DNA from: UBA4717 sp045577925
Lineage (GTDB): Bacteria > Bacillota > Clostridia > Oscillospirales > CAG-272
Length of the DNA stretch: 13,426 nt
Direction of reading: 5' to 3'
Assembly: GCA_045577925.1 (NCBI GenBank)
Contig: JAZNJH010000052.1
Span: 1 to 13,426, forward strand
Shown here piece by piece: positions 7,081-13,284 of the stretch (positions within the stretch are counted from its first letter, which is position 1; each line of letters begins with the position of its first letter). Both the position numbers and the translations under genes were made by a program. Under the pieces are notes generated by a model that had not been told where the DNA came from, searched no databases, and saw only the letters and a list, made by a program, of their open reading frames with translations.

Positions 7081-8610
7081 TTAACGCATCAAGAATTGCG
7101 GATCCCGATACTCGCCGTCAATTATTATTTCGAAGTGAAGATGCGCGCCAGTAGCCGCTCCGGTCATACCGACTGTACCAATGGACTGTTTGACTGTTAC
7201 CTCATCACCCTTTTTAACGTTTGTTGTTGCAAGCTGTGCGTACAAGGTTTTTACATTACCGCTTTCAACAACAATATAATTACCTTTTTCATTATCATAG
7301 CCAACCTCTGTTACAGTTCCGGTTATGGAGGACATTACGTCAGTTCCTTCGGTAGCTTTAATATCAATACCGTTGTGTTCATAAATTTCCTTTGTAATCG
7401 GATTTTCAAATTTGCCGAACGTCATTGAAATTTCCCCGTCAATGGGATTTTCGATATCTTCATCAGCATTTACTATTTTTTCCGACTCCTCGCCCGTAAC
7501 AAGATTCGGATCACTAACAACAGATACTACATCTCCTGTATTATTGTCATATATAATTTTACCTGTTTCTGTTTTAATTTCTTCCAATTTAGGATCCTTA
7601 ACATCAGACTGTACGACTTCATCTATGAACTTGCCATTTAATGCTCCGCTTGCAAATATTGTAGCACATATAACAGCAATTACAAAAACTATTGAAATTA
7701 CCACTGCTATTTTACTGATTCGCTTTTTGTTCTTAATCATCATAAATCTCCTTTTAAGTGTCTTTTTGTCGCTGACCATTCCTGTTGTAATTATTGTTCT
7801 TTTTCTATTGCCGGTTGCAATCAATGTAATGATTGTATCAATATACCTTGTCTGCTGTTCTTCTGTCATATCCCTTACAACTTCTGCGTCACATGAGATT
7901 TCACATTCAATATTAACCTGCTTACTTATATAATAGACTATCGGGTTAAACCAGTGAATACATTTAACCAAACACACGAACCATTTATAAATAATGTCTT
8001 TTCTTCTGTAATGTGTCAGTTCATGAGTCAGAACATTATTAAACTGTTCCTCTGACATTGTTGTATTCGGAAGCAAAAGCGTAGGCCTGAATATTCCTAC
8101 CATAAGAGGAGAAGAAAATTTGTCGCTTACTCTCGTTATTATCTTACCGTCTGTAAAGCGTTTCAACTCAGGGCAAGAAATTATATCAGAGTATGCTCTG
8201 AGTCTTAGCACAAATAAGCCATAAGACAACACTTTTGAAAGAGAAAGAAGTGCAAATCCTAATATCCATATCAAGGCAAATGTCTTTATGTGATCTTCCG
8301 CAAAAAGCTTCAGATTATTTAATATTTTTGATGATGGACCTGCTACATCTGTGCTCGTATCAAGCATTCCATTTTGAGAATGTTCCTGAATAGGAGAATA
8401 AAAAGCAATATCATCATTGGGTTGAGTGCAGATCGGTTCAGCAAATCTAATGGGAAATATCATTGCAATCAGCACAACGATCCATACATAATAATGCCAT
8501 CTGCTCGAAAAATATTTTCTCGTTATCGGTTTTATAATCGTGATAAAAATGGCTAGTACTGTACCGATCAGAGAAGTAATAAGTATTGCTTTAAATATGT
8601 ACTCAAGCAT
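7081..8610 (-). CDS. BlaR1-like M56 membrane metalloprotease with extracellular M23 domain
   Basis: This is a membrane sensor-protease, 509 residues. Four hydrophobic segments (about 4-28, 38-55, 110-135, 299-320) match the BlaR1/MecR1 topology. The zincin motif HELTH is at 196-200 with the downstream ECEISCDAEVV (235-245), as in M56 peptidases that cut a BlaI-type repressor. After the last helix come an acidic, extracytoplasmic linker and a C-terminal M23/LytM-like domain (about 385-509). That domain has HNGID (His412, Asp416) and HLH (His490, His492). The usual LYAHL is LYAQL here (Gln459), so one catalytic His is missing. The penicillin-binding sensor of classical BlaR1 is absent. AAGGAGG within the last codons of blaI precedes ATG 8610, only 3 nt after the blaI stop, indicating tight coupling. 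The likely signal is a peptidoglycan-related ligand rather than a beta-lactam acylating a serine. Confidence 0.9.
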   Translation of the reverse strand: MLEYIFKAILITSLIGTVLAIFITIIKPITRKYFSSRWHYYVWIVVLIAMIFPIRFAEPICTQPNDDIAFYSPIQEHSQNGMLDTSTDVAGPSSKILNNLKLFAEDHIKTFALIWILGFALLSLSKVLSYGLFVLRLRAYSDIISCPELKRFTDGKIITRVSDKFSSPLMVGIFRPTLLLPNTTMSEEQFNNVLTHELTHYRRKDIIYKWFVCLVKCIHWFNPIVYYISKQVNIECEISCDAEVVRDMTEEQQTRYIDTIITLIATGNRKRTIITTGMVSDKKTLKRRFMMIKNKKRISKIAVVISIVFVIAVICATIFASGALNGKFIDEVVQSDVKDPKLEEIKTETGKIIYDNNTGDVVSVVSDPNLVTGEESEKIVNADEDIENPIDGEISMTFGKFENPITKEIYEHNGIDIKATEGTDVMSSITGTVTEVGYDNEKGNYIVVESGNVKTLYAQLATTNVKKGDEVTVKQSIGTVGMTGAATGAHLHFEIIIDGEYRDPQFLMR

Positions 8611-8613
8611 ATT

Positions 8614-8991
8614 TTAAACCTCCTTATCAACAAAGAAAGCCTTTAGCTCCTTCAGTTCTTCTTCTGAGATTGACTGTTCCTCAAAAAGAGAAACAGCAAA
8701 ATCCTTTATGGAACCTCCGTATAAACTTGATATTAAGTTTTTGGTTCGTGACATACGGTAATCTTTTTGAGATATAAGCGGCGTATAGTAATAAAGCTTA
8801 CCCTGTTTTTCAGCAAACAAAGCACCTTTTTCAACAAGCCTTGTCAAAAACGTTGCTATTGTTGTTTTCTTCCACCCCTTTCCCTCAAAAGCTTCTACTA
8901 TATCAAGAGATGTAATAGGTTTCTGTTCATTCCATATTACTTTCATAACCTCAAGCTCCGCCTCAGAGATGTTAGTGTTTCTTTGCAACAT
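8614..8991 (-). CDS. blaI: BlaI/MecI-family transcriptional repressor
   Basis: The 125-residue winged-helix repressor has the family pattern ISEAELEVMKVIW, then TTIATFLTRLVEKGAL (recognition helix and wing) and YYYTPLISQKDY, followed by a C-terminal dimerisation segment. It is the usual length for BlaI. The start has AAAGGAGG about 7 nt upstream. Two TACA-N2-TGTA operators lie on its own promoter, so it is autoregulated and controls the following BlaR1-like gene. In characterised systems the paired M56 protease inactivates the repressor when a signal arrives; that this pair works so is inferred. No beta-lactamase gene is in the window, so other targets would lie elsewhere. Confidence 0.93.
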   Translation of the reverse strand: MLQRNTNISEAELEVMKVIWNEQKPITSLDIVEAFEGKGWKKTTIATFLTRLVEKGALFAEKQGKLYYYTPLISQKDYRMSRTKNLISSLYGGSIKDFAVSLFEEQSISEEELKELKAFFVDKEV

Positions 8992-9012
8992 AAAAATACC
9001 TCCTTTGTAATT

Positions 9013-9024
9013 CTACAATTGTAG
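9013..9024. promoter_or_regulatory. BlaI operator 1
   Basis: CTACAATTGTAG is a perfect 12-bp palindrome of the TACA-N2-TGTA type bound by BlaI/MecI. It sits just downstream of the predicted blaI transcription start. Confidence 0.85.
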
Positions 9025-9035
9025 TTTGTAATTAT

Positions 9036-9064
9036 ATTCTACACTTGTAGTTTAAATTTGTCAA
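9036..9064 (-). promoter_or_regulatory. blaI-blaR1 promoter
   Basis: On the minus strand TTGACA (9059-9064) and TAGAAT (9036-9041) are 17 bp apart. The -10 box overlaps operator 2. An A/T-rich tract (TTTTCCAAAAA, 9068-9078) precedes the -35 box and may act as an UP element. Confidence 0.85.
9039..9050. promoter_or_regulatory. BlaI operator 2
   Basis: CTACACTTGTAG has perfect CTACA/TGTAG arms around two central bases. It overlaps the -10 box and spacer of the blaI promoter. Its centre is 26 bp from operator 1, so two dimers could bind on similar faces of the helix. Confidence 0.85.
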
Positions 9065-9186
9065 TAGTTTTTGGAAAATTTTTATTTTTTGGTAAGCGTA
9101 AAAAAATTTATAAGCTTATACTTGCAACATTTATTAACTAAAATTGAGTTTTATAACCTATCTCTGCTACTCAGATCCCACGACAA

Positions 9187-9313
9187 TGCCTAACGGCAAG
9201 TCTGCGAGGTCGATAAAGGTTGTTGAAAGCGCAAATATTATTACGACCTCGAGTTCAATCCCGATAAAGAAAAGCCACGAAAAAAGGACACCGAATGGTG
9301 TCCTTTTCCGTGG
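9187..9313. other. hairpin-rich patch, candidate structured RNA or repeat element
   Basis: Three inverted repeats follow one another: TGCC/GGCA (9187-9198), CGAGGTCG/CGACCTCG (9205-9212 with 9244-9251), and a long stem (9275-9292 with 9297-9313) built on AAAAGGACACC/GGTGTCCTTTT with CCACG/CGTGG at its base. The last resembles a terminator on the minus strand (GGTGTCCTTTTTT), yet no minus-strand gene precedes it. Confidence 0.4.
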
Positions 9314-9405
9314 AAGAGCCGAATGGTTTAGATGCCATATATTTTTAATGAAATATTTTTCTTATAGAAAAATGTGAATAAAATAGGTACAGCGTACTAT
9401 TACAA

Positions 9406-9417
9406 AATTTTATATGG
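9406..9417. repeat. left copy of 12-bp direct repeat AATTTTATATGG
   Basis: Identical to 12513-12524. The pair brackets the methyltransferase, nuclease and controller genes. With such AT-rich sequence a chance match is quite possible. Confidence 0.35.
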
Positions 9418-9469
9418 CATCATATTATAAAACAACAAACATTATTTAATTTTAATAGCGTGTTAACTA

Positions 9470-9498
9470 TTGACACAACGTGGAATGTAGACTATAAT
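9470..9498 (+). promoter_or_regulatory. promoter of the DNA methyltransferase gene
   Basis: Perfect consensus TTGACA (9470-9475) and TATAAT (9493-9498) are spaced by 17 bp. GGAGG (9519-9523) then precedes ATG 9531. The octamer TATAATAT recurs at 9493-9500 and 9504-9511. Confidence 0.9.
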
Positions 9499-9530
9499 AT
9501 TCATATAATATAAAAATTGGAGGATTAAAA

Positions 9531-11381
9531 ATGCAAGTTTCATTTGATTATAGTACTTGCTTTAAGCAAATTTATTATCAGCTATATTCCAATAGCAATA
9601 CAAGTCGTGCGGAAAGAATTGTTTCCGACATTACAAAAATACTGCTATGCAAATTAATTGCAGAAAAAAACAACATTTTGGATATTCATACCTATTCAAA
9701 AGAAAAATTGCTTGAAATGTTAAAAAATAATTACCCGCAATGTTGTCAACACTATGAAGATTTTTCTTTAGATAATAATGACATCAAAATTGTGCTCGGC
9801 ACGTTAAATAACATATCTTTACTCAACGCACCATCTCATATTATCGGAGATGCTTTTCAAGCCATAATCGGGCCGAAGATTAGAGGAGATAAAGGACAGT
9901 TTTTTACTCCAAAAGAGTTGGTTGAATGCATGGTTCGTATAGTAAATGCAAAGGAAGAAAGCACTATTATCGACCCTGCATGTGGCACTGGTGGTTTTTT
10001 GACTGAAGCATATACATATGCTAAATCTCTATCTGAAGTAGACGAAACAAAATTACACCTTATTGGAATAGATAAAGATAGAGACATGGCTGATATGGCA
10101 TTAACAACAACCGAAATTATTAGTCAAGGGAATTCCATTGTACACAATAATAACTCCTTAGAAATTCTTTTACCTGAAAACGATTTGAATTATTTAATCG
10201 AAAGTGCAGATATTATTCTTACAAACCCTCCCTTTGGAGCAAAAATAGGAATTACTGACGAAAAATTGCTTAGCTTATATGAATTTGGGTACAACTGGAC
10301 ATACTCTGAAAAAGAAAAAACATGGTATAAACTTAATACATTGGTTAAAAATCAAGCACCACAAATTTTGTTTTTAGAATTATGTGTACGTTTGCTCAAA
10401 CCAGGCGGTATCATGGCAGTTGTACTTCCGGAGGGTATTTTTGGTAACAAATCATTAGGTTATATCTGGGCATATCTCAAGAAACATGGAAAAATTATAG
10501 CAATGATTGATTGCCCAAGAAACACATTTCAACCATCTACAGACACTAAAACAAATGTTTTAATTTATCAAAAAGGAGAAGCCTTTTCCAACAAAATCAT
10601 CGTATCAGTTGCTAAAAACTGCGGTCATGACAAACGCGGACGAGTGACAAATTCAGCAAATACACCCTTACCAAATGACTTTGAATTAATTGCTACATCA
10701 TATATGAATGATCCAAATGAAGATATCTGGAAAAGTGTGAAACTACACGGAAATTATTTTGTACCAAGATACTTAGCAGTAAAGACCAGACTTCATAATC
10801 CAAACGAATATATATCAATTGGAGAAATGATACAAAAAGGTTATTTAAAAAGAAAAAGCGGGAAAGAAATTGGCAGTGAAGCATACGGAACTGGTTCAAT
10901 TCCTTTCATAAGAACGTCTGATATAATAAATTTTGAGGTATCAAGCGATCCAACAAATGCTGTAAGCGAAGAGATTTACCAGCAATATGCTCCACAACAA
11001 AATTTAGAAATTGGTGATATTTTATTTATTGCCGATGGTAGATACAGAATTGGAAAAACGGCAATAATTACAAAATATAATATTAAGAGCCTTATTCAGA
11101 GTCATATTGAAATCCTATCATTGACAAATTCGGCACCATTTTCGCCATATGAATTTTTGTATTGCTTAAACTCAAATGAAGTTCAAGAACAAGTTAGAAG
11201 CTTGATATTTATTCAATCTACACTCGGAACTTTAGGAAATAGAATTCAGGAAATTACTATCCGAATTCCTGAGAGGACAGCTGAGTGGGAGAAAAAAATA
11301 CACGCATTCCAACATAACATTGAAATGCGTGCAGAGTGCTTATATTTGTTAAAGCAAAATGAGAACTCTTTTGAATTATAA
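9531..11381 (+). CDS. N6-adenine DNA methyltransferase fused to a target recognition domain
   Basis: A 616-residue modification enzyme that should methylate adenine in a specific DNA site using S-adenosylmethionine. An HsdM-like helical N-terminus (about 1-115) is followed by motif X region GQFFTPKELV (122-131), motif I DPACGTGGF (148-156) and motif IV NPPF (232-235), then the rest of the methylase core to about 400. The C-terminal part (about 405-605) resembles one target recognition domain of type I HsdS: GSIPFIRTSDI, GDILFIADGRYRIGKTAII and TLGNRIQEITIRIP. It is thus an M-S fusion in the style of type IIG/IIB enzymes. I see no PD-(D/E)XK nuclease in the N-terminus. The nuclease is the convergent HNH gene, whose stop is interleaved with this one (6-bp overlap). 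Markedly AT-rich compared with the dehydrogenase operon. One TRD usually implies an asymmetric or dimer-read site. Confidence 0.88.
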   Translation: MQVSFDYSTCFKQIYYQLYSNSNTSRAERIVSDITKILLCKLIAEKNNILDIHTYSKEKLLEMLKNNYPQCCQHYEDFSLDNNDIKIVLGTLNNISLLNAPSHIIGDAFQAIIGPKIRGDKGQFFTPKELVECMVRIVNAKEESTIIDPACGTGGFLTEAYTYAKSLSEVDETKLHLIGIDKDRDMADMALTTTEIISQGNSIVHNNNSLEILLPENDLNYLIESADIILTNPPFGAKIGITDEKLLSLYEFGYNWTYSEKEKTWYKLNTLVKNQAPQILFLELCVRLLKPGGIMAVVLPEGIFGNKSLGYIWAYLKKHGKIIAMIDCPRNTFQPSTDTKTNVLIYQKGEAFSNKIIVSVAKNCGHDKRGRVTNSANTPLPNDFELIATSYMNDPNEDIWKSVKLHGNYFVPRYLAVKTRLHNPNEYISIGEMIQKGYLKRKSGKEIGSEAYGTGSIPFIRTSDIINFEVSSDPTNAVSEEIYQQYAPQQNLEIGDILFIADGRYRIGKTAIITKYNIKSLIQSHIEILSLTNSAPFSPYEFLYCLNSNEVQEQVRSLIFIQSTLGTLGNRIQEITIRIPERTAEWEKKIHAFQHNIEMRAECLYLLKQNENSFEL

Positions 11382-12065
11382 AGATTTTTCTTCCTCGACA
11401 CGTGCTAAGATTTCTTCAATCCATTGGTAAAACTCATCTAATGTCTTCGCCCCCTGTGCAATATTGCACTCTCGATGACCGAACCCAACATTTTCGGAAT
11501 TATGCATACGAGGGTTTTTGTGACATGTTTCAATGGCTGCTTTACCTCTAGCAGCCATTGAAAATAATTCATAATTTAATGGCAAGCGACAAATCACACA
11601 ACAAGTAGAATTAGAAACCATTTTCCCAAATAGATTTTCCAAATACTCTTTTATTTCATCTGGAGCTTCGGGGGCATTTTCCATCTGATATACAAGCCAA
11701 GTAAGTTTTGCTGCAACCAATATACAAGAGTCATAATCAGCAGCTTTTTCTCTCAGTTTCGCAATCACACCCGGTTTTAACTCTTCCATATTAATTCCAT
11801 ACTTTAGTAATTCTTCATTATCAAGCAGCATTACCCAACGAAGAATTCTATTTGGACCTGCATCAGCACTTTTCCAAGCGGCTCCAGTGGTCATAGTTGC
11901 ATCTCGCTTTATTTTTTCCGCAACTTGCTTATTGACAACCTTGAGGTGATTCAAAAATGGAAATTCCTCACATTTTCCCGAATGTCCTTTAGGAAGATGA
12001 CATTTATGTTCCGCAACATCTGCGTATTGTGATCTAGTTGGCATAATTTTATGACAAAACTGCAT
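11376..12065 (-). CDS. HNH restriction endonuclease (putative)
   Basis: The 229-residue protein is the probable cutting partner of the methyltransferase. Its C-terminal part carries an HNH-type beta-beta-alpha metal fold. CCVIC (Cys156, Cys159) is followed by IETCHKNPRMHNSENVGFG with His182 and Asn189/Asn192, then HRECNIAQG with His197 and Cys200. An N-terminal Cys/His cluster, KCHLPKGHSGKC (21-32), could bind a second zinc and may contact DNA. The middle is helical. It starts 6 bp after the controller-like regulator stop, with AAGGAG overlapping that stop region, so the two form an operon. The end overlaps the methyltransferase by 6 bp. Restriction function is inferred from context and the HNH pattern. 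No recognition site can be predicted, and a non-RM HNH role is not excluded. Confidence 0.75.
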   Translation of the reverse strand: MQFCHKIMPTRSQYADVAEHKCHLPKGHSGKCEEFPFLNHLKVVNKQVAEKIKRDATMTTGAAWKSADAGPNRILRWVMLLDNEELLKYGINMEELKPGVIAKLREKAADYDSCILVAAKLTWLVYQMENAPEAPDEIKEYLENLFGKMVSNSTCCVICRLPLNYELFSMAARGKAAIETCHKNPRMHNSENVGFGHRECNIAQGAKTLDEFYQWIEEILARVEEEKSL

Positions 12066-12071
12066 AGTACT

Positions 12072-12296
12072 TTACTCCTTTAATTCATTATTATATAATA
12101 GCAATTCTGCTGGTTCCACATTTAATGCGTGCGCAATTATCACTATATTTTTAAGGCTAACATTACGATCTCCGCGTTCAATAGCTCCTACATATGTTCT
12201 ATGTAAATCACAAATTTCAGCTAACTTTTCTTGCGTCAGCTTTCTTTTAAGACGTAAATTTCTTACATTAGCACCAAGTATATTAAAATAATCCAT
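12072..12296 (-). CDS. XRE-family controller (C) protein of the RM system
   Basis: The 74-residue protein is one helix-turn-helix domain of the Cro/XRE type: RNLRLKRKLTQEKLAEICDL, then RTYVGAIERGDRNVSLKNI and a short C-terminal helix. Size and sequence pattern match restriction-modification controller proteins, which activate their own promoter and the downstream nuclease while delaying cutting until the host is methylated. It is the first gene of the C-R operon, with ATG 12296 preceded by a G-rich site (GGGGGG, about 5 nt upstream). Tandem TTATATACTA repeats lie just upstream at the promoter. Assignment as a C protein rests on size, gene order and these repeats. Confidence 0.88.
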   Translation of the reverse strand: MDYFNILGANVRNLRLKRKLTQEKLAEICDLHRTYVGAIERGDRNVSLKNIVIIAHALNVEPAELLLYNNELKE

Positions 12297-12321
12297 AAAT
12301 ACCCCCCTTTTTTAACGATAC

Positions 12322-12343
12322 TTATATACTACATTATATACTA
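12322..12343. promoter_or_regulatory. candidate C-box: tandem TTATATACTA repeats
   Basis: TTATATACTA occurs exactly twice (12322-12331 and 12334-12343) with a 12-bp period. On the minus strand the distal copy contains a TATAAT -10-like box (12334-12339) with only a poor -35 match (CATACA, 17 bp upstream). A weak promoter overlapped by repeats is what is expected of an activator-dependent C-gene promoter. Confidence 0.6.
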
Positions 12344-12344
12344 A

Positions 12345-12620
12345 AAGAGAATAAATGTATGCAGAGTATAAGTAGCATTTTATCAATTTGACTAAAAAAA
12401 TAAAAAACAATAACTTCATAGCAGAAATTATCGTCTCAATTTATCATAATTAAATTGTGTTAGGTTTATATCTTATTAATCTTAATTTGTACCTATTATG
12501 TAGTAAAGTCTGAATTTTATATGGTTTATGCTATTGTCTCCAGTTCAAATCTGGTAGAAAACCATTTGGCATATACCCTTTTTTCACAAAACTAATTTTG
12601 CAAAAGCCCTCAAGACATAA
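12345..12620. other. AT-rich intergenic region with a tRNA-arm-like hairpin
   Basis: No gene is seen between the controller promoter and the rRNA-operon terminator. It contains one copy of the 12-bp repeat AATTTTATATGG (12513-12524). A hairpin spans 12521-12565: outer arms ATGGTTT/AAACCAT enclose CCAG-TTCAAAT-CTGG, which looks like a tRNA T-arm followed by CCA. No complete tRNA can be folded around it. Confidence 0.5.
12513..12524. repeat. right copy of 12-bp direct repeat AATTTTATATGG
   Basis: Identical to 9406-9417. It overlaps the start of the tRNA-arm-like hairpin at 12521-12565. No integrase gene lies between the copies. Confidence 0.35.
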
Positions 12621-12661
12621 AAAACAGAACGTTTTAGAATGTCATCTAAATCGTTCTGTTT
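12619..12661 (-). terminator. rRNA/tRNA operon terminator
   Basis: A long hairpin pairs 12622-12631 (AAACAGAACG) with 12652-12661 and, after one T/T mismatch, 12633-12638 with 12645-12650 around a 6-nt loop. On the minus strand it begins 3 nt after tRNA-Asn and ends in six T residues. Confidence 0.92.
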
Positions 12662-12664
12662 CTA

Positions 12665-12741
12665 TGGCTCCCCCTGTTGGACTTGAACCAACGACCCCCT
12701 GATTAACAGTCAGGTGCTCTAACCAACTGAGCTAAGGAGGA
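12665..12741 (-). tRNA. tRNA-Asn (GTT)
   Basis: The minus strand folds as a complete 77-nt cloverleaf. The acceptor is TCCTCCT/AGGGGGA. The anticodon arm is CCTGA-CTGTTAA-TCAGG with anticodon GTT. The T-arm is GTTGG-TTCAAGT-CCAAC. The discriminator is G and CCA is encoded. It is the last gene of the rRNA operon, followed directly by the terminator. Confidence 0.97.
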
Positions 12742-12756
12742 ATATTTATCTGTGCA

Positions 12757-12790
12757 AGCTCAGTTGGTTTCCAACATGAGCTAAGGAGGA
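12757..12790 (-). repeat. partial duplication of the 5' end of tRNA-Asn
   Basis: Positions 12771-12790 repeat the first 19 nt of tRNA-Asn (12723-12741) with one inserted A. Immediately beside it, 12757-12769 is the same D-arm sequence in the opposite orientation. The two make an 11-bp hairpin with a 3-nt loop and one bulged base. No anticodon or T-arm is present, so it is not a functional tRNA. Confidence 0.85.
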
Positions 12791-12821
12791 TAATATAAAA
12801 CGCAAGAAAATATGGAAGAGT

Positions 12822-12937
<116 letters not shown>

Positions 12938-12961
12938 TTCTTCTTCTTTTCCTGCGCTTGT

Positions 12962-13077
<116 letters not shown>

Positions 13078-13100
13078 TTACGACTTATTCAGCCGTTTTA

Positions 13101-13176
13101 TGGTGCACCTTCAGGGATTCGAACCCGGGACCCACTGATTAAGAGTCAGTTGCTCTACCAACTGAGCTAAAGGTGC
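13101..13176 (-). tRNA. tRNA-Lys (CTT)
   Basis: A 76-nt cloverleaf on the minus strand: acceptor GCACCTT/AAGGTGC, anticodon arm ACTGA-CTCTTAA-TCAGT with anticodon CTT, a T-loop TTCGAAT, discriminator A and encoded CCA. It lies between the 23S and the 5S genes. Confidence 0.97.
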
Positions 13177-13284
13177 TTATCTTTCACCCTTCGGTGCTTT
13201 GAACATTTCTCTGAAACATTCATTGAAAATCGAATAAAGGAAGAAGGAACATGAACGAACCTTCAAGTGAGAATACTCGCATTG

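Larger units (their letters stand above)
9080..9469. other. intergenic region without a convincing gene
   Basis: The stretch between the blaI promoter and the methyltransferase promoter is AT-rich except for a GC-richer patch at about 9150-9320. A 77-codon plus-strand frame (TTG 9144 to 9377) crosses the patch but has no ribosome binding site. On the minus strand a frame ending at a TAG near 9172 reads as a hydrophobic peptide, IELEVVIIFALSTTFIDLAD, which could be the decayed tail of a membrane protein. Neither is called as a gene. Inverted repeats GATGCCATATA/TATATGGCATC lie at 9331-9341 and 9411-9421. Confidence 0.5.

Noticed and set aside
7096..7933. Plus-strand frames of 110 and 173 codons
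   Set aside because: Antisense to the M56-M23 gene, with no homology pattern or start signal.
9144..9377. 77-codon plus-strand frame
   Set aside because: TTG start without a ribosome binding site, and it runs straight through a strong hairpin and into AT-rich intergenic DNA.
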